From NCBI GenBank assembly GCA_023416735.1, contig JAEZGX010000020.1, forward strand, positions 244,665 to 308,664: a stretch of DNA of 64,000 nucleotides, read 5' to 3'. The DNA is from Verrucomicrobiota bacterium. GTDB taxonomy: Bacteria > Verrucomicrobiota > Verrucomicrobiia > Opitutales > Opitutaceae. Every line of letters starts with the position of its first letter. The first letter of the stretch is position 1. Below are positions 53,266 to 62,434 of this stretch, one piece after another. The position numbers and the translations under genes were made by a program. Below the pieces are notes generated by a model that searched no databases, had not been told where the DNA came from, and saw only the letters and a list, made by a program, of their open reading frames with translations.

Positions 53266-53412
53266 GGGCAGGTCACCCGACGCCGGGAGGGCGCGGCTCA
53301 TCGCCTGAACGCGAGGGTGCTTCGCCGTCGGGCGGCAAAGGTCTTTACGGGCAGAGGACGTGGCTTGTTCGCGGTGGGAGGCGCAGCGCAAACCAGATGC
53401 GCGTGAATTTAC

Positions 53413-53429
53413 TTAACAGTTTTAGTTAA
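53413..53429 (+). promoter_or_regulatory. Candidate operator F (upstream of TonB receptor)
   Basis: TTAACAGTTTTAGTTAA, the most palindromic copy: TTAAC and GTTAA half-sites separated by 7 bases. It sits 85 bp before the TonB receptor start. The remainder of the 53182-53514 gap shows no gene. Confidence 0.5.
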
Positions 53430-53514
53430 CAAACCGTTGAGTGGTGTCGGGAGGCATGGATGTTCGGCGGCGCAGTGTTTCGCGCCATTGCGACCCCCTA
53501 ACATCCCCGCGCTC

Positions 53515-55899
53515 ATGAATCCCTTCCCCCTCCATCCGGCCTTGCGTCGTTTTCGCCCTACTCCGTTCCTCGCTGCTGCGTTGTTCGCAAACGTCGCGCC
53601 TTTTGTGCTCGGGCAATCGGCGCCTGCTTCCAACGAGCCAATCTACGAATTGCCGGCCTTCGTGGTCGATAGTTCACGCGATGTTGGCTACCAAGCCACG
53701 AACACGACCTCGGTCGGCTATATCAACCGCCCGCTCAAGGATCTTCCGCAGAGCATCGGTATCATCAACGAGGAGTTGATGCGGGATGTCGGCGCGTTGG
53801 ATTTCGCGCAAGCCGTCCAGTATTCGACGAACATCAATTTCCAGATCGCGAACGCGGACACGAATTTCACGATTCGCGGCCTGACCTCGCGTTCGTTCTT
53901 CGTGAACTTCCTCACGCGCGTCACGCCGACGGACAGTTACATGACGGAGCGCATCGAGGTCGTGCGCGGCCCGGCGAGCGTGATCTATGGCCAGCAGGAC
54001 ACGGGCGGCGTGGTCAATACGATCACCAAGATCGCGCGCCTGGGGCAGAATCGCACCTACGTTGAATTCACGGGCGGCAGCGAGGACATGAAGCGCGGCA
54101 CGTTCGACACGAACGTTGCGTTAGGAGAAAAGCACGCCCTGCGCGTCGCAGGCCTTTATCACGAACAGGACAACTCACGCGCCTACGCGGACCTCGAGCG
54201 CCGCGGCCTCTACGCTGATTATCTCTGGCAGATCAATCCGACGACGTCGTTCCGTTTTTCCGGCGAGCATGGCAATGATCATCGCACGCCGTTCACGGGG
54301 GTCCTGACGCTTCAAGCCAACGCGAGTGCGCAATCGACCGCAGCGGCCATCGGTCTCCTGCCGCAGGATTATGCGCAAAGCGTGCAAGGGCCGGATGCGA
54401 TCAGCAATCTCGACTACTTCTTCTACACCGCAGCGTTCACCAAAGCGCTCTTCGACAATCGCCTGAACGTTAACTTCACCGTCAGCGAATCGATGCGTAA
54501 CCGGAATCAGCGTTGGGGCCCGCAGATGAAAGGCGCCAACCTCGCGACGTCGAACGTCGCCGCGAGCTCGATCAACGGTTATCAGATCACGCCGGGCTAC
54601 ACGACGGGCACGCCGGTGTTCATGCAAAACTGGCAGTTCGTCGGCTTGGACGAACGCTTCCGCTTCTACCGCCTGCAAGCGGCGTTGCAGTTGCCGGACG
54701 TCAACGGGAAGCATCTGCTCACCTTTGGCGGCAGCTACGAGCCGAACGACTATCCGATCGAACAGACGACCTCGTGGCTCTACCGCAATCCGACTGGCGC
54801 CGCGCGCGGCGCGATTTTTGGCCAGGGCGTGAACGACCGTCTGCCCTATACGGTGATCACGGACGGCGGCCTGCGCTTTCCGCATGAGCTTATCGGCAAC
54901 GGCCTCTATGAACGTCCCACGGGCGGCTTCATCATCGGCAAGGAAGTGAAAGCCGGCTTCGCAATGTTGTCGTCGGATTGGGGCAAGACGGGCCGCCTCA
55001 AGACGCTGCTTGGTCTGCGTTATGACGACATGTTCAACGACAACCTCGGCCTCACCTTCGACAACAACGACGTCCGGGGCTACGGCGCCTACAGTTTCGA
55101 TCATGTGAAGATCTGGTCGAAGTCCTTTGGTGCCGTTTACGCCATCACGCCATGGCTCAACGCGACCGCGAACTACGGCACGTCGCTCTGGCCGAACGTC
55201 AATCGCTTCGATCTCGATCTGAATATCATGCCGGCGACGACCGGCGAGAGCTTCGAGTTCGGCTTCAAGGCGCTGACGGAAGATAACCGCTTCTCGGCGT
55301 CGTTGACCTATTTCGATCTGTCGCAAAAGAACGCCGCGTTGACCGTGCCGGCGCCGTTGCTGATCGCGGAGTTCGGCACGGCCACGCCGGCCCGCGCCGT
55401 CGCCGGCTCGATGGAGGTCAAAGGCTACGAGTTGGAATTCGTGGCGAATCCCACGCCCGAGTGGACGATGCGTGCCGGCTTTGGCTATGCGGATCCGACG
55501 ATCACGACCAACCTTCCCCAGTTCGGCTATCCGGCGGGCAAGAGCATGCCGGGCGTGACGAAATACACGGGCTCGTTCTTCACGCGTTACACCTTCACGA
55601 CCGGGCCGGTGAAAGGCCTCTTCCTTGGCGCGGGCTTCAACTACCGCGGCCAGAACTACGCCGGCTACATCGATACCGACAACGACAACATCGCCGAACG
55701 GCAGGAAACGTTTCCAAGCTACGCGACCTTCGACTTCCTCGCGGGCTACAACTTCAAGCCCGGCCGCAAAACGCGCGTCGTGCTGCGCGCGAACCTTCGC
55801 AACGCCTTCGACAAGTCCTACATCGTCGCGACTGACGTGAACTTCGCCGGCTACGGCGACCGTCGTCAGTTGATGCTGTCGACGGGCATCGAATTCTAA
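53515..55899 (+). CDS. TonB-dependent outer-membrane receptor
   Basis: 794 residues from ATG 53515. A signal peptide (LAAALFANVAPFVLGQSAP) is followed by a plug domain (IYELPAFVVDSSRD, PLKDLPQSIGIINEELMRDV, FTIRGLTSR, IEVVRGPASVIYGQQDTGGV) and a large beta barrel ending LMLSTGIEF with terminal Phe. The plug reads like siderophore-type receptors, but the neighbours indicate glycan import. There is no SusD partner, as is usual outside Bacteroidota. It is divergent from the fucosidase gene and followed by a terminator, then a second fucosidase. Probably imports oligosaccharides from the sulfated glycan; substrate is inferred. Confidence 0.92.
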   Translation: MNPFPLHPALRRFRPTPFLAAALFANVAPFVLGQSAPASNEPIYELPAFVVDSSRDVGYQATNTTSVGYINRPLKDLPQSIGIINEELMRDVGALDFAQAVQYSTNINFQIANADTNFTIRGLTSRSFFVNFLTRVTPTDSYMTERIEVVRGPASVIYGQQDTGGVVNTITKIARLGQNRTYVEFTGGSEDMKRGTFDTNVALGEKHALRVAGLYHEQDNSRAYADLERRGLYADYLWQINPTTSFRFSGEHGNDHRTPFTGVLTLQANASAQSTAAAIGLLPQDYAQSVQGPDAISNLDYFFYTAAFTKALFDNRLNVNFTVSESMRNRNQRWGPQMKGANLATSNVAASSINGYQITPGYTTGTPVFMQNWQFVGLDERFRFYRLQAALQLPDVNGKHLLTFGGSYEPNDYPIEQTTSWLYRNPTGAARGAIFGQGVNDRLPYTVITDGGLRFPHELIGNGLYERPTGGFIIGKEVKAGFAMLSSDWGKTGRLKTLLGLRYDDMFNDNLGLTFDNNDVRGYGAYSFDHVKIWSKSFGAVYAITPWLNATANYGTSLWPNVNRFDLDLNIMPATTGESFEFGFKALTEDNRFSASLTYFDLSQKNAALTVPAPLLIAEFGTATPARAVAGSMEVKGYELEFVANPTPEWTMRAGFGYADPTITTNLPQFGYPAGKSMPGVTKYTGSFFTRYTFTTGPVKGLFLGAGFNYRGQNYAGYIDTDNDNIAERQETFPSYATFDFLAGYNFKPGRKTRVVLRANLRNAFDKSYIVATDVNFAGYGDRRQLMLSTGIEF

Positions 55900-55936
55900 G
55901 CGCCGCGCCCGCGGGCGTGTTTGCCCAGGATTCGCC

Positions 55937-55967
55937 GAGGGCTGCGTCGTCATAGGATGCAGCCCTC
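55937..55967 (+). terminator. Hairpin terminator after TonB receptor
   Basis: Stem GAGGGCTGC/GCAGCCCTC (55937-55945 with 55959-55967), extendable by three more pairs with one wobble, 7-base loop, then TTGCTTTC. Confidence 0.6.
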
Positions 55968-56081
55968 TTGCTTTCGATTCTCGTTCTTATGCGCTCTCGT
56001 CGATTCGACGGGACGCCGCCCATGTGAAGTGCAGTTGTGACGGCTGCACTCTCCGCACAAACTTCCGATCTTCGCCCCGCC

Positions 56082-57875
56082 ATGACTTATCGCATCCTTG
56101 CTGTCGTTATGTTCGTTCTGTCAGCCAGCCGATCGTTGGCTGCGACGCCCGACGCCGAGATGGACGAACGCGCCGCGTGGTTCAGCGATGCGCGTTATGG
56201 GATGTTTGTGCATTGGGGACTCTCGTCGGTGCTGGCGGGCTCGTATCGCGGCGAACGGATCGATCGCGGCACGCATGGCAACGGGCTGGGCGAGTGGATC
56301 ATGTTCAACGCGAAGATCCCGGTCGCGGATTACGCGGACTACGCAAAGCAGTTCAATCCGGTGAAGTTTGATGCCGATGCATGGGTGCGACTCGCGAAGA
56401 ATGCTGGCATGAAATACATCGTGTTCACGACGAAGCATCATGAAGGCTTCGCGATGTTTCACAGCCGTGTTTCGGGCTTCAATATCGTCGACGCGACGCC
56501 CTTCGATCGGGATCCGCTGAAGGAACTCGCGGAAGCGTGTGAGCGTCACGGCCTGCGACTCGGGCTTTATTATTCGCAGGCCCAGGATTGGCACCATCCG
56601 GGCGGCGCGGTGCGAACCGAAGGCGTTCCGATGGCGGGCGGCGATCCGGCGGGCGGACGCTGGGATGCGGCGCAAGCGGGCGACTTCGACAAGTATCTCG
56701 ATGAACTCGCCGCGCCGCAGCTGCGCGAACTGCTCACGCGCTACGGGCACATCTCGATCCTGTGGTGGGATACGCCGGTCGGCATGACTCCGGAGCGCGC
56801 CGCGCGGCTGGCGAAGCTGGTCGAGTTGCAACCGCACTTGCTGACGAACAACCGGCTGCTGAATCCGCGCGAGCGAAACGCGTTTTCCGGCGATACGGAA
56901 ACTCCCGAGCAGTTCATCCCTGCGACCGGCTTCAAGGATCGCCTCTTCGAAGTGTGCATGACGATGAACGACACGTGGGGCTACAAGGCGCACGATCAGA
57001 ACTGGAAACCGGCCGAGGATATCACGCGGAAGCTGATCGATATCGCGAGCAAGGGCGGGAATTTTCTCCTCAATGTCGGCCCCGACGCACACGGTGAGAT
57101 TCCGGCGCCGAGCGTGGAGCGCCTGCGTGAATCCGGACGTTGGATACAGGCGCATGGCGAATCGATCTACGGCACGACCGCGAGTCTCTTCCGCCGTCTG
57201 CCGTGGGGGCGCAGCACGACGAAAGGCAGCATCATTTATCTCCACGTCTTCGATTGGCCGAGCGACGGCCGGCTGTTGGTGCCTGGATTGAAAACGCCGG
57301 TGCGTCGCGCGCAGGTGCTCGGTCAGGCGGATGCGCTGCGGGCGGACTTGAGGGCGGACGGCGTGTGGCTGAACGTTCCCGCTCGTGCACCGGATCCGGT
57401 CGCGTCTGTGGTGAAACTCGAATTCGATTCGTCGCCTCAGGTGGATCAACCATTGCCCGCGCCGGATGCGAAGGGCGTGGTGCATTTGCCGGCGACGGTC
57501 GCCGCGATCGTCAATGCTTACGACGGCAACGCGCGCGTCATCGGAGCTGGAGCGGAAGCGTTCATCGGTGGGTGGGATCGCGAGGGCACGACGCTGAATT
57601 GGGAGTTCCGCACGGATGAAGCGGCGCGCTTTGTCGTCGAAGCCGAAGTCGCTTCGGGCGGCGGCGGGACATTGTCGCTGAGGGTGGGAGACCAGAAGGA
57701 TGAGACGCACCTGTCGGCGGCGGGTCAGATGGGCGAGGAGGGAGAATTCGCGTTCGTCACCTTGGCCGAAGTTGATGTTGCCGCAGGAGAACACGCGTTG
57801 GAACTGCGCTCGGAGAAGGGGTGGAGTGACACGCGACTGCGAGGCGTTCGGTTGGTGAGGTTGAACAGACGGTAA
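56082..57875 (+). CDS. Secreted alpha-L-fucosidase (GH29), copy 2, with C-terminal domain
   Basis: 597 residues from ATG 56082. A signal peptide (ILAVVMFVLSASRSLAATP) precedes the GH29 domain: DARYGMFVHWGLSSVLAGSY, MKYIVFTTKHHEGFAMFHS, GLRLGLYYSQAQDWHHPGG, the nucleophile region SILWWDTPVG with Asp230, and GGNFLLNVGPDAHGEIPAP. It is 125 residues longer than copy 1; the extra C-terminal part (WEFRTDEAARFVVEAEVASG, EHALELRSEKGWSDTRLRGV) looks like a carbohydrate-binding beta sandwich. The two fucosidases are diverged enough to suggest different linkages. Confidence 0.94.
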   Translation: MTYRILAVVMFVLSASRSLAATPDAEMDERAAWFSDARYGMFVHWGLSSVLAGSYRGERIDRGTHGNGLGEWIMFNAKIPVADYADYAKQFNPVKFDADAWVRLAKNAGMKYIVFTTKHHEGFAMFHSRVSGFNIVDATPFDRDPLKELAEACERHGLRLGLYYSQAQDWHHPGGAVRTEGVPMAGGDPAGGRWDAAQAGDFDKYLDELAAPQLRELLTRYGHISILWWDTPVGMTPERAARLAKLVELQPHLLTNNRLLNPRERNAFSGDTETPEQFIPATGFKDRLFEVCMTMNDTWGYKAHDQNWKPAEDITRKLIDIASKGGNFLLNVGPDAHGEIPAPSVERLRESGRWIQAHGESIYGTTASLFRRLPWGRSTTKGSIIYLHVFDWPSDGRLLVPGLKTPVRRAQVLGQADALRADLRADGVWLNVPARAPDPVASVVKLEFDSSPQVDQPLPAPDAKGVVHLPATVAAIVNAYDGNARVIGAGAEAFIGGWDREGTTLNWEFRTDEAARFVVEAEVASGGGGTLSLRVGDQKDETHLSAAGQMGEEGEFAFVTLAEVDVAAGEHALELRSEKGWSDTRLRGVRLVRLNRR

Positions 57876-57879
57876 CGGA

Positions 57880-57925
57880 GGGGACGAAGAGAGGGAACCG
57901 CGAAGGGACGCGAAGGGGGGGAAGG
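57880..57925. repeat. Purine-rich intergenic repeat
   Basis: GGAGGGGACGAAGAGAGGGA then ACCGCGAAGGGACGCGAAGG: repeated GCGAAGGGA units in the 126-bp gap between the fucosidase and lutC stops. Similar in style to the repeat at 17989. Confidence 0.4.
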
Positions 57926-58001
57926 GAAAGTGGTGATGGGATCGCAGGCGATCGTCGCGGGGGGCGTTAGGGCGTTTCACCGCGTCTCGCCGAGATGCGG
58001 C

Positions 58002-58643
58002 TCACCGGGACGGTTCGTCCTGCCGGGAGTTGAGGCGTAAGGCGATTTGCGCGCCGGGGCCGTGGACGCCTTCGATCAGGATGCCTTCGACGTCGGCGGT
58101 TTTGGACGGACCGGTGACCCAAACGATATTCGGGTCGGGGGGCATCGCGGCGAGCGCGTCGGGGATGTCCGGGAGAATTTGATCTTCGCTGACGGCGGCG
58201 ATGTGAACCCACGGCGCCAGCGCGGCGAGGCGGCGGGGCGTGTCGCGGTCGGTGAGGATCAGCGTGCCGGTTTCGGCAATCGCTGCAGTGGCGCGCGTGA
58301 CGCCGAAGTCGTAGTCGTCAATGCGTGCGCGTTCGTAAGTCGTTTCAACGTGGAACGTGGGCGGGAATGCGTCTTTCAGTCCGGACCAGAGCTCGGGATC
58401 GCAGTAGCCGCGGCGCCAGCCGTTTTTATCGAGGAAGAGCACGAGATGAGAAATCTCGGTGAACGCGATGCCGTTGACGGCTTGAAAGCGACGGGCGAAT
58501 TGATTCCAGGCCGCGCTCTCGGGTCGAAGATGTTGCGGCAACTGCAAAAGTTCGCAGTCCCAGTCAGGCAGCGCGGCTCTTTGCGGCAATGGAGCAAGGG
58601 CGCTTTGCACGCGGGCGAGGATTTGTTCGCGTTCGTCAGTCAT
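58002..58643 (-). CDS. lutC: Lactate utilisation protein C
   Basis: 213 residues, LUD family. LutABC oxidises L-lactate to pyruvate. Characteristic segments are ATAAIAETGTLILTDRD, HIAAVSEDQILPDIPDAL and IVWVTGPSKTADVEGILIEG. It overlaps lutB by 8 bp. In a fucose/rhamnose region it fits oxidation of L-lactate that arises from lactaldehyde. Confidence 0.93.
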   Translation of the reverse strand: MTDEREQILARVQSALAPLPQRAALPDWDCELLQLPQHLRPESAAWNQFARRFQAVNGIAFTEISHLVLFLDKNGWRRGYCDPELWSGLKDAFPPTFHVETTYERARIDDYDFGVTRATAAIAETGTLILTDRDTPRRLAALAPWVHIAAVSEDQILPDIPDALAAMPPDPNIVWVTGPSKTADVEGILIEGVHGPGAQIALRLNSRQDEPSR

Positions 58644-60063
58644 GAGGTTGAGCGGGAAAACTCTGCGGCGACGAAGTGGGGCGGCGGTTTTTGAGCCATT
58701 TTCTGAATTCGCCGCCGCGCCATGCAGGAAGGGCGCGCTCTTGTTCCCAGGCGCGGAGTGCGGGCACGGGGATCAGTTTTGTCGGCAGATAGTTGATGGC
58801 CCTGCCTCCCCACAGAGCGGCTTTCCAGGCGGTGGGTTGCGACGCGAGCAAGGCCCACGCGCCCATCGGCGGTGTGCCGGCCGATGCGAGCGGAGCGCTT
58901 TCGCGTTTTCCTTTTTCGCGCAGGCGGAGCAGCAAGTCGGGTATCGGGATGTTGACGGGACAAACCTCGTTGCACGCGCCGCAGAGCGAGGAAGCCTTCG
59001 GCAGGTCGGCGAGCTCGGGAAATTTTTTTCCGGCGAGGAGTGGTGAGAGCACGGCGCCGATCGGGCCGGGATATACGCTGCGATACGCGTGTCCGCTGGC
59101 CTGGCGGTAAATCGGGCAGACGTTCAGGCAAGCGCCGCAACGGATGCAGCGTAGGATCTCGCGGCATTCGGAGGCGAGAACCTCAGTGCGGCCGTTATCG
59201 ACGAAGATGACATGCATCTCTTCGGGGCCGTCGGATTGCGTAGGCGCTTTCGGACCGGAGATGAACTCGGTGTAAACGGTGAGCTGTTGTGCGGTGGCGG
59301 AGCGCGCAAGCAGATTGAGCAACAGGCCGAGGTCGCGATCGCGAGGGACGAGTTTTTCAATGCCGACGAGCGCGATGTGAACTTTCGGTGCGGCGAGGCT
59401 GAAGCGGGAGTTTCCTTCGTTGGTCACGAGGACGAGTCGGCCGCTTTCGACGGAGACGAAATTCGCACCGGTGAGGCCCACGTGAGCGTTGAGATACTTG
59501 TGACGGAGGAAACTTCGGGCGCGGCGGGTGATGGTTTTTGGATCGTCGTTGTAGCTGCCGAGGCCTTCGCGCTCGAAACTCCGCGCGATTTCCTGGCGGC
59601 TCTTGTGGATGATCGGTCGGACGATGGGACTCGGATGGTCCTGGTCCATCTGGACGATGAACTCGCCGAGGTCGGTCTCGAGCGCCTCGATGCCGTGCCG
59701 GGCGAGGTAGTGGGCGAGTTCGATTTCCTCGGAGACCATCGTTTTCGCCTTCACCATCTTCGTCGCGCCGCGGGCTTGCATGATGCGAAGGACGGCGGCG
59801 CACGCCGATTCGGCGGTCGCGGCCCAGTGCACGTGAGCGCCGTTCGCTTTCAGCTTCGCTTCGACCGCCGGGAGCAGCGTGTCGAGATTTTCGATGACGT
59901 GTTGCTTGATCTCGCCGGCGACTCGACGGAGGCGATCGGGATCCTCGAAGTGATCGAACAGCAGGTGAGTGCGCTTCTCGTGCGTGCCCTTCGTGCTGTG
60001 GTAAACCGACTGACGTGTCGCGGGCTGCAGCGTGGCGGCGAACTGGTCGATGGGTTGTTTCAT
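58636..60063 (-). CDS. lutB: Lactate utilisation iron-sulfur protein B
   Basis: 475 residues. The N-terminal LUD domain (MVKAKTMVSEEIELAHYLAR, GLTGANFVSVESGRLVLVTN) is followed by two ferredoxin-type [4Fe-4S] motifs (CIRCGACLNVCPIYR and CGACNEVCPVNIPIP) and a C-terminal segment found in LutB/YkgF. It lies between lutA (57 bp gap) and lutC (8 bp overlap), all minus strand, giving the order lutA-lutB-lutC. Confidence 0.95.
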   Translation of the reverse strand: MKQPIDQFAATLQPATRQSVYHSTKGTHEKRTHLLFDHFEDPDRLRRVAGEIKQHVIENLDTLLPAVEAKLKANGAHVHWAATAESACAAVLRIMQARGATKMVKAKTMVSEEIELAHYLARHGIEALETDLGEFIVQMDQDHPSPIVRPIIHKSRQEIARSFEREGLGSYNDDPKTITRRARSFLRHKYLNAHVGLTGANFVSVESGRLVLVTNEGNSRFSLAAPKVHIALVGIEKLVPRDRDLGLLLNLLARSATAQQLTVYTEFISGPKAPTQSDGPEEMHVIFVDNGRTEVLASECREILRCIRCGACLNVCPIYRQASGHAYRSVYPGPIGAVLSPLLAGKKFPELADLPKASSLCGACNEVCPVNIPIPDLLLRLREKGKRESAPLASAGTPPMGAWALLASQPTAWKAALWGGRAINYLPTKLIPVPALRAWEQERALPAWRGGEFRKWLKNRRPTSSPQSFPAQPHD

Positions 60064-60101
60064 GGGGAAACGCAGAGCTGAGAACCCAGCGCAGGAGGAT
60101 C

Positions 60102-60145
60102 GATTGCTTAGCTCTGGGCTCTAGGCTCTGAGCGATGGGCTGCTG
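60102..60145. repeat. Short intergenic repeat of GGCTCT units
   Basis: AGCTCTGGGCTCTAGGCTCT then GAGCGATGGGCTGCTGGCTG, a run of GGCTCT/GGGCT near-repeats in the lutA-lutB gap that reaches into the last codons of lutA. Confidence 0.35.
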
Positions 60146-60909
60146 GCTGATTTCAATGCGTCGCGCAGCACTTGGGCGAGGTGCTGGATTTTAATCGGTC
60201 GGCCTTCTTTTCGCGCGAGGCCGCTCAAATGCATGAGACAACTCATGTCGCCGGAAACGAGCGCGTCGGGTTGCTCGGCGCGGATATGGTCGAGTTTCAA
60301 CTGGCCCATGCGCGACGAGAGATGCGGAAACGAAACGGCGAACGTGCCGCCGAAGCCGCAGCATTGTTCCGCTTCGCCGAACGGCACGACTTTAACGCCG
60401 GCGATCGAGCTGAGCAGCGTGAGCGAGGCGGCCTCGCTGGGCGTGCCGCGATTATGGCAGTTGCGGTGGAAGGCGATGGTGGCGTCGTAGCGACCGGGCC
60501 AGCGGGTGATCGAGAGAGCGTTGACCAGAAAGTCCGCGAATTCCCATGTGCGCTCGGCGAGGGCGCGCACGTCGGGTAGATCGTTTTCGTTTTCGAACTC
60601 GAGCAGCGAGCCGTGACGCAGCATCGCGGCGCACGAGCCTGACGGCAGCAACACGGGCGCGGTGCTGGCGAATGTTCTCAACGTGTGGCGCACGACTTTG
60701 CGCGACGCGGGCCAATCGCCGCCGTTGAACGCGGGTTGGCCGCAGCAGGTTTGGCCCTCGGGAAAGTCGATTTCGACCCCGAGATGGTCGAGCACCTCAA
60801 CGGTGGCGCGCGCGACGTCGTCGTAGAAAGCGTCGCACAGGCAGGTCGCCATGAGTTGCACGCGCGGCTTTTCTCCGGGAGCAAAAGGGGAGGGACGGGC
60901 GGGAGGCAT
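60121..60909 (-). CDS. lutA: Lactate utilisation protein A
   Basis: 262 residues, with two CCG-domain motifs: GQTCCGQPAFNGGDW and EAEQCCGFGGTFAVSFP, plus the matching HRNCHNRGTP and SGDMSCLMHL cysteines. These cysteine-rich domains bind iron-sulfur clusters and, with LutB and LutC, oxidise L-lactate. The start overlaps the rhaB stop by one base, so kinase and lactate oxidation genes are coupled. The last codons (SASSPSLRA) include repeat-like DNA. Confidence 0.94.
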   Translation of the reverse strand: MPPARPSPFAPGEKPRVQLMATCLCDAFYDDVARATVEVLDHLGVEIDFPEGQTCCGQPAFNGGDWPASRKVVRHTLRTFASTAPVLLPSGSCAAMLRHGSLLEFENENDLPDVRALAERTWEFADFLVNALSITRWPGRYDATIAFHRNCHNRGTPSEAASLTLLSSIAGVKVVPFGEAEQCCGFGGTFAVSFPHLSSRMGQLKLDHIRAEQPDALVSGDMSCLMHLSGLARKEGRPIKIQHLAQVLRDALKSASSPSLRA

Positions 60910-62336
60910 CAGGCGCGCGGTTGATACGTCGTGGCTTTAAGCTGCTTGGCGAGATGGCGGCGGAACTCGGCGAGGTCCTTCACGACTCCCAATGCGATCA
61001 GTTGTGAAGCGATGTTGCCGACGGCGCTGCCTTCCAAGGAAAACGCCTGGACCGGCAGACCGGAGGCGTCGGCGGTTGCCTGGCAAAGGAGCGGATTACG
61101 CGCGCCGCCGCCAACCATGAGGATGCGTTTGAAACGTCGGCCGGAGAGCTGTTCGAAGCTTCGTGCGGCGGCGGCGTGGCCGGCGCCGAGCGAGACGCAG
61201 ATCAGGCGCACATACGCGGCGACCGTTTGGGGAAGCGGTTGGCCGCGTTGCGAAAGCTGTTCGTCGATCGCGGCGCGCATGGAGGGCGGGTTGACGAAAT
61301 TGGGATCGTTGAGATCGAGCAGCTGAGCGGGAGCGGACGCGCCCGTGGCGGCTCGGAGGAGATTGGTCCATTCGCGCGGGTTGCGCGGACGCCTGCTGAA
61401 GTCTTTGAGCGTTTGTTCTAGCAACCACAGTCCGATCACGTTGGTCAGAGGACGAAAGCGGCCGTCGCCCATGCGCTCGTTCGAAATACGCGCGCGCAGC
61501 GCTTCCGGTCCGAGCAGCGGCTCGCTGCTTTCGAAGCCCATCAACGACCACGTGCCGGAGCTGAGGTAAAGGTCTCGTCCGCCGGAATGCGCCGGCATCG
61601 CGGCGTAGGCGGCGGCGGTGTCGTGGCCGGGCACGACGACAGATTGCACATGTTCCCAGCCGGGGAGGCCGGTGACAGGACCGAGAATTTTGTTGGCGAG
61701 CGTGGGCTTGTCGAACCAGCGCGCGGGAATGCCGAAGTGCGATAGCGTAGCGTGCGACCAATCGAGACGGCGAACATCGAGGAGCTGGCTCGTGCTCGCG
61801 ATGGAGGTCTCGTTCACCATGCGGCCGGAGAGAAGAAAGTTGAAGTAGTCCAGCAGAAAGAGACAGCGGCTCACGATAGTGCGCAGAGCCGGATAAGCCG
61901 CCATCGTTTCCGCGAGTTGAAGGCTCGTGTTGTAGAAAATATTGGGAATGCCCGTCGCGGCATAGATGCGTTGGAGTGCGCGCGGGTTGGACGCGAGGCG
62001 GTCCAAACCGAACTGGGTGCGAGCATCGCGGTAGGCGTGCGCGGGGAAGACTAGGCGGCCGTCGGAATCGAGCAGCACGTGATCGACGCCCCAGGTGTCG
62101 ACGCCGACGGAGGCGAGGGATTTGAACTGCGTGGCAGCCTGACGGAGACCGGTTTGGATTTCGGACCAGAGTCCGGGGAGGTTCCAATAATCGTGGCCGG
62201 CGACGGAGTGAAAGGCGTTAGGGAAACGGTGGACCTCGGTGAGGGTGAGTTTGTTTTTGGCCCAGGTGCCGACGATCACGCGGCCGCTGGTGGCGCCGAG
62301 GTCGACGGCGACGCAGTGGAGTTTAGAGGCCGGCAT
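60909..62336 (-). CDS. rhaB: Rhamnulokinase (FGGY family)
   Basis: 475 residues. It phosphorylates L-rhamnulose, and related enzymes accept L-fuculose. Similarity to Escherichia coli RhaB is strong throughout: CVAVDLGATSGRVIVG for the phosphate-binding start, SVGVDTWGVDHVLLDSDGRL, AYRDART, GHDTAAAYAA, YLSSGTWSLMGFE and ILMVGGGARNPLLCQATADA. It sits between fucP and lutA on the same strand. With a fucose permease next door, the physiological substrate could be L-fuculose; the sequence alone cannot decide. Confidence 0.92.
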   Translation of the reverse strand: MPASKLHCVAVDLGATSGRVIVGTWAKNKLTLTEVHRFPNAFHSVAGHDYWNLPGLWSEIQTGLRQAATQFKSLASVGVDTWGVDHVLLDSDGRLVFPAHAYRDARTQFGLDRLASNPRALQRIYAATGIPNIFYNTSLQLAETMAAYPALRTIVSRCLFLLDYFNFLLSGRMVNETSIASTSQLLDVRRLDWSHATLSHFGIPARWFDKPTLANKILGPVTGLPGWEHVQSVVVPGHDTAAAYAAMPAHSGGRDLYLSSGTWSLMGFESSEPLLGPEALRARISNERMGDGRFRPLTNVIGLWLLEQTLKDFSRRPRNPREWTNLLRAATGASAPAQLLDLNDPNFVNPPSMRAAIDEQLSQRGQPLPQTVAAYVRLICVSLGAGHAAAARSFEQLSGRRFKRILMVGGGARNPLLCQATADASGLPVQAFSLEGSAVGNIASQLIALGVVKDLAEFRRHLAKQLKATTYQPRA

Positions 62337-62421
62337 ACGTCAGGAGCGTGCGGCCGGCGTAGAACTGGCCGAGCTTGCGCACGAAGGGATCGGTTTCTTC
62401 GTCGTCGGTGTGGGATGGTGC
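62323..62421 (-). pseudogene. Possible gene tail overlapping the rhaB start
   Basis: Thirty-two codons open just after an in-frame TAG read APSHTDDEETDPFVRKLGQF then YAGRTLLTYAGL and end with TAA inside the first codons of rhaB. Composition is protein-like, and stop-start overlap is typical of coupled genes here, but no start codon fits. It looks like the C-terminus left behind when an upstream gene was deleted. I cannot name the family. Confidence 0.35.
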
Positions 62422-62434
62422 CTATCGCAACGGG

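Noticed and set aside
54175..55953. 592-codon open frame on the minus strand inside the TonB receptor
   Set aside because: High-GC shadow: composition dominated by Arg, Val and Ala with no domain, while the plus strand gives a full TonB receptor.
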